Source: Vibrio profundi
GTDB lineage: Bacteria > Pseudomonadota > Gammaproteobacteria > Enterobacterales > Vibrionaceae
NCBI RefSeq assembly: GCF_005281835.1
Contig: NZ_RZIS01000001.1
Location: 310,001-374,000 of the forward strand
Direction of reading: 5' to 3'
Length of the DNA: 64,000 nt
Of the stretch, positions 7,839-16,434 are shown one piece after another; position 1 is the first letter of the stretch, and every line of letters begins with the position of its first letter. Made by a program: the position numbers and the translations under genes. Below the pieces are notes generated by a model. That model did not search any database, was not told the DNA's origin, and saw only the letters and a program-made list of their open reading frames with translations.

Positions 7839-8564
7839 CTATAACCCCGCAAATCGATAGGTAATTCCGGCTTCTAGTGACCACCCCAAACTATTTTGTA
7901 TTAACGGGCTGTCACTATTGTGGTGGGTGAAGTCTGTACGGAAAATACCTATCCACGTTGGTGTGAATTCATACAAACCAATTAACCCTGTTTGATAAAC
8001 GAAACTGGAATCCGCATTAAATTGGTTTAAAGTCGAAGCTGTCGCTTCTCCACTGGATACGCTATATAGGTGATCAGAAAGCTTACGATCGCGATAATCG
8101 ATTTCGAGGTAGGGGGTGATAGTAAAAGCTGAATCCCAAGTCGCCAGAGTTCGTCCTAGGTGCATTTGAATTTCGTACCCACTATGTACGGATGTCACGT
8201 CGTGTAAGTAGGTGAGCCTTGCGCCTACTGTCCCAATTGTAATTCCAAGTTCACCATTTCCCTCACGGTCGTTAATTCCATTTGGTAGCTCGGTGATTGA
8301 GCCTGATACTTCCTCGAAACGCCAATTCCCTGATAAGCCAACAAATGGTAAAAGCTGCCAATTCGCTAAACTGCCATCGATAAAGCCTGCTGGGCCTGAA
8401 TAAAAGAGGTTTGGCGTAACGCTAACAGAAGGGCCATTTTTAGAAGAAAAAACGCTTTCCCCATAAGTGACACTGCCTCCAATAATGCCGTACTGTTCGG
8501 TGTCGGCTGTAGCGGAAAAGGTGAAAAAGGCGGGGGATAAAAGTAGCAGTTTGCGCAATTCCAT
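7839..8564 (-). CDS. MipA/OmpV family outer-membrane protein
   Basis: The 241-residue protein starts with a cleavable signal peptide (MELRKLLLLSPAFFTFSATA, probable cleavage after residue 20). The rest is rich in alternating hydrophobic and polar residues and ends in the aromatic-containing strand TYRFAGL, as expected for a small outer-membrane beta barrel. Family features include YGIIGGSVTYGESVF near the mature N terminus and LEAGITYRF at the end. OmpV is a classic Vibrio outer-membrane protein; MipA is an E. coli relative that links the murein hydrolase MltA to a peptidoglycan synthase. The exact role here is not known. GGAG lies nine bases before the start. Confidence 0.88.
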   Translation of the reverse strand: MELRKLLLLSPAFFTFSATADTEQYGIIGGSVTYGESVFSSKNGPSVSVTPNLFYSGPAGFIDGSLANWQLLPFVGLSGNWRFEEVSGSITELPNGINDREGNGELGITIGTVGARLTYLHDVTSVHSGYEIQMHLGRTLATWDSAFTITPYLEIDYRDRKLSDHLYSVSSGEATASTLNQFNADSSFVYQTGLIGLYEFTPTWIGIFRTDFTHHNSDSPLIQNSLGWSLEAGITYRFAGL

Positions 8565-8660
8565 AATGAAAGCTCCAGTTCTATGTCGTTAGATAAGAAA
8601 GGAGCCAAGCATTATTTATTTCACTTTTGATTAACTCAGTGACATTTTGCTAGAAAAGTC

Positions 8661-9104
8661 TTAGCGCTTGGCCAAGATTCTGTCGAGGTGGTTGGCAAAC
8701 TCGCGGCGATCGGTTTGCGAAAGTGAACTTGGGCCACCCGTTTGAATCCCACTTGAGCGCATCGTGTCCATAAAATCGCGAATGTTGAGTCGAGCCTTGA
8801 TGGTCTCTTTTGTGTACAGTTCACCACGGGAGCTAAGCGCTAGCGCTCCTTTTGTAATGACTTCGTCCGCTAACGGAATGTCTGAAGTTATGACTAAATC
8901 GCCTTGCTCTGTGCGCTTGACGATTTCGTTGTCAGCAATGTCAAAGCCACTTGGTACTTGAATAGAATGTATGTTTGCACGCTTGGGTACAGGAACTACG
9001 TGGTTGGCGATAAAAGTGCACTCCACGCCAGTACGCTCAGCGGCGCGTACGATGGTTTCACGAATGACTTTCGGACAAGCGTCGGCATCAACCCATATCT
9101 TCAT
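8661..9104 (-). CDS. yaiI: YaiI/YqxD family protein (UPF0178)
   Basis: This 147-residue cytosolic protein is a full-length UPF0178 member. The conserved acidic motif [15 protein letters not shown] at the N terminus, [10 protein letters not shown] and [15 protein letters not shown] in the middle, and [16 protein letters not shown] near the C terminus are all present. The spacing of conserved aspartates resembles PIN-like nuclease folds, but no activity is established. Its ATG overlaps the stop codon of the upstream KfrA-N gene by one base (TAATG), so the two are translationally coupled. Confidence 0.92.
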   Translation of the reverse strand: MKIWVDADACPKVIRETIVRAAERTGVECTFIANHVVPVPKRANIHSIQVPSGFDIADNEIVKRTEQGDLVITSDIPLADEVITKGALALSSRGELYTKETIKARLNIRDFMDTMRSSGIQTGGPSSLSQTDRREFANHLDRILAKR

Positions 9105-9397
9105 TATGATGATTTCTCGTTTAATTTGGCTTCTAATTCGCTCACTCGGGCAGTGAGCGCGACAATTTGTTGTTCTAGTTGTGTAAGGCGATCTGGGCTT
9201 TCTTGTGAACTATCCGCCACTTCGATTTTGGGTACTTTGTTGGCGTTTTTCCAACTGCGAATCGCAGCGATGAGGGCTGGCATAGGGACAGGTGTGCCCA
9301 TGCGAGATTTGACCAATGCAACCGTGGGTTCTTTTCCTTGAGATTGAAGAGACTTCATTACTGATTCCAGCTCTTCTGAAACGTCTTTGGTGAGCAT
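9104..9397 (-). CDS. KfrA N-terminal-like DNA-binding protein
   Basis: This 97-residue protein has two parts. Residues about 5-60 match the N-terminal helix-turn-helix region of KfrA plasmid proteins ([19 protein letters not shown], then [10 protein letters not shown]). Residues about 65-97 form a heptad coiled coil ([22 protein letters not shown]). DNA binding is inferred from the family. The ATG at 9397 is used because AAAGGAGG lies just before it, although ten more upstream codons are open. It heads a two-gene unit with yaiI. A chromosomal, short KfrA-like protein coupled to a PIN-like protein is unusual and unexplained. Confidence 0.75.
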   Translation of the reverse strand: MLTKDVSEELESVMKSLQSQGKEPTVALVKSRMGTPVPMPALIAAIRSWKNANKVPKIEVADSSQESPDRLTQLEQQIVALTARVSELEAKLNEKSS

Positions 9398-9475
9398 ACG
9401 TGCCTCCTTTTTCTGTAATACTGGCATATTACTCGTTCAGCCCGATTTTAGCGAATATCTAAAGTGGAAACAGCG

Positions 9476-9493
9476 TGTGAGAGATCTCTTACA
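9476..9493. promoter_or_regulatory. VarA/UvrY (GacA) binding site upstream of csrB
   Basis: TGTGAGAGATCTCTTACA matches the GacA-family upstream activating sequence TGTAAGN6CTTACA with one change and resembles the UvrY site of E. coli csrB. It is centred about 165 bp before the inferred csrB start, the usual distant position. Confidence 0.88.
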
Positions 9494-9615
9494 AACACTG
9501 TAGGAAATAGCGATTCTGGCAGTGAGAAATTAGGATGATTCAACCTATCCTGTTGATTTTATTAGGTTAGTCTATTTTGGTGTTTTAGCTATGATTAAAA
9601 TGTGATGCGAGTCTA

Positions 9616-9643
9616 TTGTCCAGAATCTGAAATCGCGTAAATT
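9616..9643 (+). promoter_or_regulatory. csrB promoter
   Basis: TTGTCC and TAAATT are separated by 16 bp, which places the start near base 9650, exactly where the first csrB hairpin begins. Confidence 0.65.
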
Positions 9644-9649
9644 AAACCT

Positions 9650-10060
9650 TGTCGGAGGGATTCTGACACGGAACAGGAAAGCACCAAGGACTTGGTTATC
9701 TTCAGGATGAAGATTTGATTACTTAGGAAGAGTGGTCAAGCAAGGAGCGAAAGGACATTGTAAGGACACAACAGTTAATAGGATGTTAGCTGCAACGGAA
9801 TGACAATGGACACCTTTAGGATAGAGGTTTGGAACAACATCAGGATGATGTAAAGGACACCGCTCACGGAACAAGTGATGTGCGCTAACTAGGATTGTTA
9901 GCTTTCAGGATGATTGGACACCGCTAGGACGGCGAAGTTAAGGAAAGAGCTGAAGGATTACAGCCACTATTATGGATGATGCATGGAGCATTAATTAGTA
10001 GCCGGACTGCTGCGAGTAAGACTATAGCCCTGACACTTCGGTGTCGGGGCTTTTCTTTTT
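9650..10060 (+). ncRNA. csrB: CsrB-family regulatory small RNA
   Basis: This roughly 400-nt RNA sequesters the translational regulator CsrA. It contains 27 GGA triplets by my count, many in the form AGGA or AAGGACA between or at the tips of short stems, for example CATCAGGATGATG and GCATGGAGC. It begins with a hairpin (GTCGGAGGGATTCTGAC) like other CsrB RNAs and ends in a strong terminator. No open frame of note lies inside. The VarA box and promoter upstream complete the picture. Vibrios usually carry three or four CsrB-type RNAs; which numbered copy this is cannot be told from the sequence. Confidence 0.95.
10026..10060 (+). terminator. csrB terminator
   Basis: AGCCCTGACAC-TTCG-GTGTCGGGGCT with the stable TTCG tetraloop is followed by TTTCTTTTTT. 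Confidence 0.95.
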
Positions 10061-10096
10061 TACTTACCCTTCAATCGTAAGCACAAGGAATGTGAT

Positions 10097-10615
10097 ATGA
10101 CGATAGCCACCTCAAGAACACTCATTGTTCCTTACACCGAACAGTTGGAGCATGATTTTATTCTTCTCAATTGTTGCGCGACCAATCGTGCAGAGATGAA
10201 TGGTCCTCATTCAATTTCCAGTGCTAAACGCCTATTTCAGGAATTGTTAGTTGGCGAAAAGCATTTTGCTCGTGCTGTGATAGATAACAGCACCCGAGAG
10301 TTTATTGGTCATTTGGCTATATCGAACTACGAAGGTGAATTCGAGTTGTGTTTTTTGATCGATAAAGCGCATTGGGGGAAAGGGATCGCGACTGAAGTTC
10401 TGCGACCTTTCTTTAGTATGGCATGTTTCGAGTTGGAAATTGGAGATGTCTTTGCGACGGTGAATACTCACCATGAAGCATCCATTAAGTTACTAGAAAA
10501 GTTAGGCTTTAATTATCAAGAAACCAAGCAAGATAGCTTCGGGCCTTATTACCACTATCAATTCTTAACGGTCGCTGAATCTACATCCTATGCGGCTGTA
10601 GCTCAAAGTGCATAG
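10097..10615 (+). CDS. GNAT family N-acetyltransferase
   Basis: The 172-residue cytosolic protein has the GNAT fold in the RimJ/RimL-like arrangement. The acetyl-CoA binding motif A is seen as ELCFLIDKAHWGKGIATEVL (about residues 90-109; the Q/R-x-x-G-x-G/A element appears as HWGKGIA). Motif B follows as EASIKLLEKLGF with a following Tyr-containing end. The acceptor substrate cannot be predicted. Its last 35 bp overlap the convergent DUF3301 gene. The promoter must lie in the 36 bp after the csrB terminator or read through from csrB. Confidence 0.85.
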   Translation: MTIATSRTLIVPYTEQLEHDFILLNCCATNRAEMNGPHSISSAKRLFQELLVGEKHFARAVIDNSTREFIGHLAISNYEGEFELCFLIDKAHWGKGIATEVLRPFFSMACFELEIGDVFATVNTHHEASIKLLEKLGFNYQETKQDSFGPYYHYQFLTVAESTSYAAVAQSA

Positions 10616-10889
10616 GTCTAAATCCAACCATAATCAGCTCACCTTTATAGCAATCGTCACCAAGTGAAGAAAACTCGAATTGGTAAACGGTGTGCCATCT
10701 CCAGACATGCGTTAGCTCATGACGCATCTTAAACTTGTGACCACTGAACGCGACACTTAATAGCTGTAAGTCGAGTTGCTTGCACTTTCTGGCAACTGCA
10801 GCTTTTGCCAATTCTGACTGTCTACGTTGCTGCCAGAAGATAAAGCAGCAGAAGCACAGCAATAAAATAGCCAGTAAATCTCCAATCAT
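10581..10889 (-). CDS. DUF3301 protein, small membrane-anchored
   Basis: This 102-residue protein has one N-terminal membrane segment (MIGDLLAILLLCFCCFIFW) followed by the basic stretch QQRRQSELAK, which places the rest in the cytoplasm. The remaining part (FKMRHELTHVWRWHTVYQFEFSS) fits the DUF3301 family found in Vibrio and relatives. The function is unknown. It lies 30 bp upstream-adjacent to the DUF3549 gene in the same direction and may be a second gene of that transcript. It overlaps the convergent GNAT gene by 35 bp with no terminator between them. Confidence 0.82.
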   Translation of the reverse strand: MIGDLLAILLLCFCCFIFWQQRRQSELAKAAVARKCKQLDLQLLSVAFSGHKFKMRHELTHVWRWHTVYQFEFSSLGDDCYKGELIMVGFRPMHFELQPHRM

Positions 10890-10919
10890 TGTTCTGTGCC
10901 TCCCTGTATAATCGTGTGG

Positions 10920-11957
10920 CTAAGCTTTGGTTGCTTGCTGAAGTTTGATAAGTGCGCCTGCTAGCTCTTCTGAAGGGCTAGAGTTCAACAATGGTAAGAA
11001 CACCATTCTTAATGTCGGAATCATCACTAGGTCAGCAAATAGTTGGTTAAATAGGGTTTGGTTACCTGTTTGTGCTAATCGCAATAAAAACTGCTCTGCA
11101 ATCGTAGGATCCTGTAGAGATTGCCAGCTTCTTCCTGCCAAGCCAATCAGTACTTCTTGGTGGCTAAGACGTGGGCTAGCCAGAATGGCTTTAATTACCG
11201 ACGTGTTAATCGTGTTCGGAGCTCCTGACAGGGCACGAACTAATGCTGACAATAAGAATAAGTCAGGTTCAGCACTTGAGATTTCTTGCTCTGCCAATTC
11301 TTGAATTCGTTCGGCTAACTTTTCTGGAAGTTGAGTATGTTCAAGTGCACCTAGTGTGGCATATAAAGGTTCACTCGGTAGCTTTTTCAGTGCCTTACGA
11401 ATCGCAACACCATTTTGGTTGTGATCCAAACGTGCACACATATCGGTGATCCCTTGCAAGCCTACGGTTTGCCAATTATCCCAGCCAAGATCTCCGGTAA
11501 AGAAGTGCTGGGCATGTTCGTAATATTGGCTAGTCGGAAGCTCCAAGCCTGCGCGGACTTGGCTATGGAATACCGCCATTTTGTCTTCAGAAGGCTTGAA
11601 AGTGTATGGGTTATTAGACAGCTTTTGTTGCTGCTCTTCACTCATTTCTCCATTTAGGCGAGTACCCATCGCTTCAATGACGAACTTCAAAAAGTTACCG
11701 ACCTCTGCCTGAAGCAGCAAACCACGTTCATCGAGCTTAAATTTCAAAAACCAGATCCACGGCTGTTTCTCTTCATTCCAATACGCGATCGCTAAATGGG
11801 CCTGTCTTTGTAATGGGAAAGGGTAAGGTTGTTTTCCCTGTTCGACATTTGAGAATAGGTCGTTATCAATTTTTTGAATGCGACGGCCTAAATCGTAGAT
11901 GTCATATTGGCAGCCACTGTTTTTAAGCAATTGGGTAAGGGTATGAATAGTATCCAT
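10920..11957 (-). CDS. DUF3549 family protein
   Basis: The 345-residue cytosolic protein matches the DUF3549 family of gammaproteobacteria over its whole length. Visible landmarks are the N-terminal QLLKNSGCQYDIYDLGRRI, the WNEEKQPWIWFLKFKLDE block with many tryptophans, and the helical repeat-like C-terminal half rich in leucine (LSGAPNTINTSVIKAIL, LAGRSWQSLQDP). No signal peptide, membrane segment or enzyme motif is seen. The function is unknown. It is divergent from yqcC with 87 bp between them, and likely co-transcribed with the DUF3301 gene. Confidence 0.85.
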   Translation of the reverse strand: MDTIHTLTQLLKNSGCQYDIYDLGRRIQKIDNDLFSNVEQGKQPYPFPLQRQAHLAIAYWNEEKQPWIWFLKFKLDERGLLLQAEVGNFLKFVIEAMGTRLNGEMSEEQQQKLSNNPYTFKPSEDKMAVFHSQVRAGLELPTSQYYEHAQHFFTGDLGWDNWQTVGLQGITDMCARLDHNQNGVAIRKALKKLPSEPLYATLGALEHTQLPEKLAERIQELAEQEISSAEPDLFLLSALVRALSGAPNTINTSVIKAILASPRLSHQEVLIGLAGRSWQSLQDPTIAEQFLLRLAQTGNQTLFNQLFADLVMIPTLRMVFLPLLNSSPSEELAGALIKLQQATKA

Positions 11958-12044
11958 GAGTATTAAGGTCCTAACTTTCTTTCCTCAATAGATGGTACTC
12001 TATGCCCCAATTTCAAGGTCACTAGATAAATAACTTGGTGAAAA

Positions 12045-12359
12045 ATGACAGCAGCCGCAAAGTTACCCCAATTATTGAGTTTATTAGAACAACACTTGCA
12101 AGCTGAGGAGTTGTGGGACCAGGTTCCTCCTTCTCAAGAAGCACTAGCAAGTACTCAGCCTTTTGCTATTGATACGCTGCAGCCGGAGCAATGGCTACAG
12201 TGGATATTTATTGTGAAAATTCAGGCTATGCTCGAGTTAGGGCAAGCGATGCCACAAGGTTTTTCTATTCATCCGTATTTTAGTGAAGTGTGGAAAGGGC
12301 AGCCGGAAAAGGCTGTGATCTTAGATGTGATTCAAAGCATTGATGAGGCGTGCGCGTAA
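12045..12359 (+). CDS. yqcC: YqcC family protein (DUF446)
   Basis: This 104-residue protein belongs to the YqcC/DUF446 family. The core elements are LPQLLSLLEQHLQAEELWDQVPPS, the block PFAIDTLQPEQWLQWIFIVKIQAMLE, and the ending F(S)IHPYFSEVWKG. The function is unknown. In E. coli yqcC also lies directly before truC, and here the stop overlaps the truC ATG by one base (TAATG), which implies translational coupling. Confidence 0.93.
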   Translation: MTAAAKLPQLLSLLEQHLQAEELWDQVPPSQEALASTQPFAIDTLQPEQWLQWIFIVKIQAMLELGQAMPQGFSIHPYFSEVWKGQPEKAVILDVIQSIDEACA

Positions 12360-13096
12360 TGCTAGAGATTATTTTTCAAGATGAGTATTTTGTCGCGGTG
12401 AATAAGCCCGCAGGAATGTTGGTTCATCGTTCATGGCTCGACAAGCACGAGACTCTATTTGTGATGCAAACGCTACGTGATCAGATTGGTCAGCACGTAT
12501 TTCCATTGCATCGCCTTGATAGACCAACATCCGGCGTATTAGTGTTTGCGCTTTCAAGTGAAGTTGCCTCTGAAGTCATGCCGATGTTTGCTAACCATGA
12601 AATGCAGAAAAAGTATCATGCGATTGTTCGCGGTTGGATAGAAGAAGGTGACACTTTAGATTACGCCTTGAAAGTGGAACTCGATAAAATTGCTGATAAA
12701 TTCGCTAAGGAAGACAAAGAAGCACAAGAAGCTATCACGGTGTACGAGCCACTTGCAAAAGTTGAAGTGCCGTACTCGACGGGCCGCTTCCCAACGAGTC
12801 GCTATTGCTTAGTGGAAATGTTTCCTAAAACCGGACGCAAGCATCAACTACGCAGACACATGGCGCACTTGAGGCACCCAATTGTCGGAGATACGTCTCA
12901 TGGCGATGGCAAGCATAACCGTTTGTTCAGAGAAAACTTGGACTCGCACCGATTGTTGCTGCATGCATCAGAGCTCAAATTTGTCCACCCGTTTACTCAG
13001 AATGAAGTCGTGCTGAAGGCGAGCGTCGATGAAACATGGGAAAGTTTGTTTGAACAGTTTGAGTGGGATTTAAGTCTTATAGAAGCTAGAAGCTAG
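12359..13096 (+). CDS. truC: tRNA pseudouridine(65) synthase TruC
   Basis: TruC forms pseudouridine at position 65 of tRNAs. The protein has 245 residues; the RluA-type catalytic motif HRLDRPTSGV places the nucleophilic aspartate at residue 54. The N terminus LEIIFQDEYFVAVNKPAGMLVHRS and the later blocks FPKTGRKHQLRRHMAHLRHPIVGD and HRLLLHASEL are typical. The ATG at 12359 overlaps the yqcC stop; an in-frame GTG nine bases earlier sits too close to the GAGG sequence to be used. Ends before a strong terminator. Confidence 0.95.
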   Translation: MLEIIFQDEYFVAVNKPAGMLVHRSWLDKHETLFVMQTLRDQIGQHVFPLHRLDRPTSGVLVFALSSEVASEVMPMFANHEMQKKYHAIVRGWIEEGDTLDYALKVELDKIADKFAKEDKEAQEAITVYEPLAKVEVPYSTGRFPTSRYCLVEMFPKTGRKHQLRRHMAHLRHPIVGDTSHGDGKHNRLFRENLDSHRLLLHASELKFVHPFTQNEVVLKASVDETWESLFEQFEWDLSLIEARS

Positions 13097-13103
13097 AAAT
13101 ACG

Positions 13104-13137
13104 AAAGGGCTGGTAATTAATACCAGCCCTTTTTTAT
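13104..13137. terminator. Bidirectional terminator, truC and yaeH
   Basis: AAAGGGCTGGTA and TACCAGCCCTTT form a perfect 12-base stem followed by T-rich sequence, between two convergent genes. Confidence 0.93.
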
Positions 13138-13144
13138 TTTGGAT

Positions 13145-13528
13145 CTATTTTAATTTTTCGAGATCCGCTTCGATCTCTGCGATCTTGCTTGAAACCACTT
13201 TTTCTAAGTGGCGAAGATCGGTAAGAATTTTCTGCTTAACATCGACATCAGCCACTTTCGCAGGCTTAGTGATTTTATTCAGTTCATCAATGACTAGAGT
13301 CAGGTTGCGATTTATTTCAGTCACTTCTTTGTATTGATGGCTTCCGCTATCAACCAGTACATTTTTGACTTGGCGCGGGTATTTAAACTTAACGCTTTTT
13401 GCGAAAAGCTCGCCTTTTTGCTTATGGAAATAAATCTTTAGGATGTCTTTGTGTGCTTCTTGGCGAAGGGAGTAACGTTCAATCTGCTTAGGATCATGGA
13501 TACCTAAAGCTGTGAGGTTTGGATACAT
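13145..13528 (-). CDS. yaeH: YaeH family protein (UPF0325, DUF3461)
   Basis: This 127-residue cytosolic protein is nearly collinear with E. coli YaeH. The blocks [34 protein letters not shown] and [19 protein letters not shown] are conserved. The C-terminal third is probably a coiled coil. The function is unknown. In E. coli yaeH also lies near glnD and dapD, and here it is just downstream of glnD on the same strand, 164 bp away. Confidence 0.95.
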   Translation of the reverse strand: MYPNLTALGIHDPKQIERYSLRQEAHKDILKIYFHKQKGELFAKSVKFKYPRQVKNVLVDSGSHQYKEVTEINRNLTLVIDELNKITKPAKVADVDVKQKILTDLRHLEKVVSSKIAEIEADLEKLK

Positions 13529-13692
13529 AGGCTACCTCTAGTTCTGAGTGTGATACATCAATGTTATTATTGCGACAGAAATAATGTAGCAGCCTAATGA
13601 TGAGCTAGATAGTTGATATGCTAGAAAAGAGTTTAAGTTGTGGGCAAGATCGCTCAAATGTGACCCGCCCACATGATTATCTATTTTGAGGG

Positions 13693-16317
13693 TTAGTTGG
13701 GGGCGAGCTCACTAATATTCTCGATGAGTTTTGCTCGGAGTGCATCTTGCTCTTCCTCGCTGAGTCGCCCACCAGACTCACTAGTCAGAATAAATAAATC
13801 CTCTGCACGCTCACCTATGGTCGTAATCTTAGCTCCGTGTAGATTCACTTTCAGATCAGCAAAGGTCGCGCCTACTTTCGCTAGTAAGCCAGGAGTATCA
13901 AGTGCAACAAACTCCATTAATGTCCGCTTCTTACTTTTCATTGGTAAAAAGTCAACGCTGGTTTTGACTTTAAAATGCTGTAAGTTACGCGGAGTTCGGC
14001 GCGTCTTGATCTTGGTTGGGCGGCCATCTTGTAGAACATGGCAGATGTGCTTGATAACTGCTTTATGTCTACTTTCATCGATAGCTTCACCATACTGATC
14101 TAACACCATGAAGGTATCCAGAACATGGCCATCCTTACTCACCATTACCTGAGCGTCGTGCACATTAAAGTTACGTCTATCAAGCTCAGCAACAACGGTA
14201 GCGAATAATGCGGGTTGGTCTTTAGAGTAAACAAATACTTCTGTACCGCCGCGAGTGGCCTTTTTGCTGATGAGTACCAGCGGTTTTTCTGGGTCATCTT
14301 GACGTAGTAAATGTTCACAGTGCCAAGCGATCTGCTTATGAGTATGGCGCAAGAAATAGTCTGCTTTAAATCGCTGCCACAGCACTTCGATTTCTCGTGC
14401 TGTAAAACCTTCTTTGCGAAGTTGGGCTGAAGCCATTTGCTGGTTGTGGCGAATTCGATCGCGAACATCAACCGGGTTTTCTAAACCACGACGAAGTGCC
14501 CGCTGGGTTGAGTGAAATAGCTCGGCTAACAAGGTTCGCTTCCAGCTGTTCCAAAGTTCTGGGTTAGTGGCGCAGATATCAGCGACAGTTAAACATACTA
14601 GAAACTCTAAATATTCTTCATCACGTACTTTTTTAGCAAATTCAGCAATGACATCGGGATCGTAAATGTCGCGACGTTGAGCGGTAACAGACATCAAAAG
14701 GTGGTTTTGTACTAGCCAGGAGACGAGTTTGGCTTCTGGCTTAGATAGACCGTGTTCCATACAAAAAGAGTAAGCTTCTACAGCGCCAATCTCGGAGTGG
14801 TCTCCTCCTCGGCCTTTTCCTATATCATGGAAAATTGCCGCGATGATCAGCAGCTCTTTTTTCTGGATTCGTGGGTATACTTCACAGCAAATAGGGTGTC
14901 GGTCGCGATTCTTCGCATAACTGAAACGGTTAATATGTTTGAGTAAGCGAATACTGTGCTCATCAACGGTGTAAACATGGAATAGATCAAATTGCATTTG
15001 CCCAACGATCTGACTCCACTGTGGAAGGTAAGCTGCCAGTACACCTAGCTTATGCATGAGGCTAAAAGCTTTGTGCAGAGCATTAGGGTGACGTACTAAA
15101 TCCATGAATTTTTCGCGAGCGGCTGGAATAGTGTGGAGGAACTTATTTAATCGACGCCGAGCGGTACGCAGTTGGCGCAACGTCGGTGGGCTAACGCCTT
15201 CAATGCTGGAGTCATTCGCAATATGAATAAACATATCGAGAATGGTCTCAGGGCGAGCTTGGAATAGAGCTGGCTTACGTGCTTCGATGAGTTTTCCACG
15301 ACGCTGGAAATCTTCATCAATAATTTCAGCTTCTAGTGTCTCTCCGCCATTAATGATGGCTTGGTCAAATAGCTTAAGCAGCATTTTGTTGAGTTCAGCT
15401 ACTCGACGTAAAGTCCGATAGAATTCTTTCATCATCATCTCTACGCCGCGATTACCCTCACCAGAATAACCAAGGTGCTCAGCAACTTGTGCTTGATGCG
15501 CGAATGTTAGTCGGTTGTCGTAGCGTCTGAGCTCAATATGCAGAGCAAAACGGACTCGCCATAAGAAGTCTTGGCACTCTACCAGCTCACGGTATTCAGC
15601 ATCGGTCAGAAAGCCGTACTTGCTCATTTCTAAAAGTGAGGTAGCGCCAAAGTGACGACGAGCCACCCAACTTAGGGTATGAATATCGCGAAGGCCTCCA
15701 GGAGTCGACTTGATATCAGGCTCTAAGTTGTATGTGGTGTCGTGATAGCGAGCATGGCGATCTTTCTGTTCTTTAATTTTTGCTTCGTAGAAGACTTCAC
15801 TAGGCCAAAAAGAGTCGGCATGAATGGCGAGTTTCAATTTTTGGAAGGTATCTTCACTACCACATAGTAAGCGGGATTCCTGCAAGTTGGTTGCTACAGT
15901 TAAGTCGTCTTCACCAATTTCAATACACTGTTCAATCGTTCGAACTGCATGGCCAACTTCTAAACGCAAATCCCACAGTAATGTTATAAACTCACTGACT
16001 TTTTCACCGAGCGCTGGTGGCAATGTTTTCATTGAAACCACAAGAATGTCGATGTCTGACAATGGGTGTAGTTCTCCGCGGCCGTAACCTCCCACGGCGA
16101 CTAAACTGATATGAGGCAGTTCGTTAAACCCGTAGTAACGCCATAAGCGATTGAGTAGAAGATCCATATATTCAGAGCGAGTCAGAACCAGATCGGTCAC
16201 TGGGTGGTGATTGAGAAACTCGTCTTTTTGGTGTTGAGTGAAAGCCTCAAGCTGTTGCTTAAGTTCTTGAACTGTAATCTGTTCGTCAGTGAAGGTGAGA
16301 GGGGATTGGTACGACAT
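13693..16317 (-). CDS. glnD: Bifunctional PII uridylyltransferase / uridylyl-removing enzyme GlnD
   Basis: GlnD senses glutamine and adds or removes UMP on PII (GlnB), setting glutamine synthetase activity and NtrC signalling. The order of domains in the 874 residues is: nucleotidyltransferase, with GGYGRGELHPLSDID at 76-90 (D88 and D90 bind metal); a helical linker; the HD hydrolase, with FHDIGKGRGGDHSEIG near residue 500; and two C-terminal ACT domains, starting near 700 (TEVFVYSKDQPALFATVV) and 810 (MEFVALDTPGLLAKVG), which bind glutamine. Its PII substrate gene lies in this window at 39019. It follows map but is separated from it by a strong terminator, so it needs its own promoter between 16318 and 16376. 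Confidence 0.98.
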   Translation of the reverse strand: MSYQSPLTFTDEQITVQELKQQLEAFTQHQKDEFLNHHPVTDLVLTRSEYMDLLLNRLWRYYGFNELPHISLVAVGGYGRGELHPLSDIDILVVSMKTLPPALGEKVSEFITLLWDLRLEVGHAVRTIEQCIEIGEDDLTVATNLQESRLLCGSEDTFQKLKLAIHADSFWPSEVFYEAKIKEQKDRHARYHDTTYNLEPDIKSTPGGLRDIHTLSWVARRHFGATSLLEMSKYGFLTDAEYRELVECQDFLWRVRFALHIELRRYDNRLTFAHQAQVAEHLGYSGEGNRGVEMMMKEFYRTLRRVAELNKMLLKLFDQAIINGGETLEAEIIDEDFQRRGKLIEARKPALFQARPETILDMFIHIANDSSIEGVSPPTLRQLRTARRRLNKFLHTIPAAREKFMDLVRHPNALHKAFSLMHKLGVLAAYLPQWSQIVGQMQFDLFHVYTVDEHSIRLLKHINRFSYAKNRDRHPICCEVYPRIQKKELLIIAAIFHDIGKGRGGDHSEIGAVEAYSFCMEHGLSKPEAKLVSWLVQNHLLMSVTAQRRDIYDPDVIAEFAKKVRDEEYLEFLVCLTVADICATNPELWNSWKRTLLAELFHSTQRALRRGLENPVDVRDRIRHNQQMASAQLRKEGFTAREIEVLWQRFKADYFLRHTHKQIAWHCEHLLRQDDPEKPLVLISKKATRGGTEVFVYSKDQPALFATVVAELDRRNFNVHDAQVMVSKDGHVLDTFMVLDQYGEAIDESRHKAVIKHICHVLQDGRPTKIKTRRTPRNLQHFKVKTSVDFLPMKSKKRTLMEFVALDTPGLLAKVGATFADLKVNLHGAKITTIGERAEDLFILTSESGGRLSEEEQDALRAKLIENISELAPN

Positions 16318-16376
16318 AGTCTGCTATCCATGCAAGCAAGTGTGATTAGAGTTAATCTACCAGAATATAAGCAGAT

Positions 16377-16410
16377 AAAAAAATATCCTCGGCAGTGCGA
16401 GGATATTTTT
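16377..16410. terminator. Terminator of map
   Basis: AAATATCCTCG and CGAGGATATTT form a perfect stem with a six-base loop; on the minus strand, TTTTTT follows. It separates map from glnD, two genes that face the same way. Confidence 0.9.
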
Positions 16411-16434
16411 ATCGACTAGAAACTAAGTGCCTAC

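Noticed and set aside
9650..10060. Protein gene in the csrB region
   Set aside because: No open frame of useful length with a ribosome binding site; the GGA pattern and terminator fit an RNA.
10945..11657. Several plus-strand ORFs opposite the DUF3549 gene
   Set aside because: They are antisense shadows of a conserved gene, without ribosome binding sites or recognisable protein sequence.
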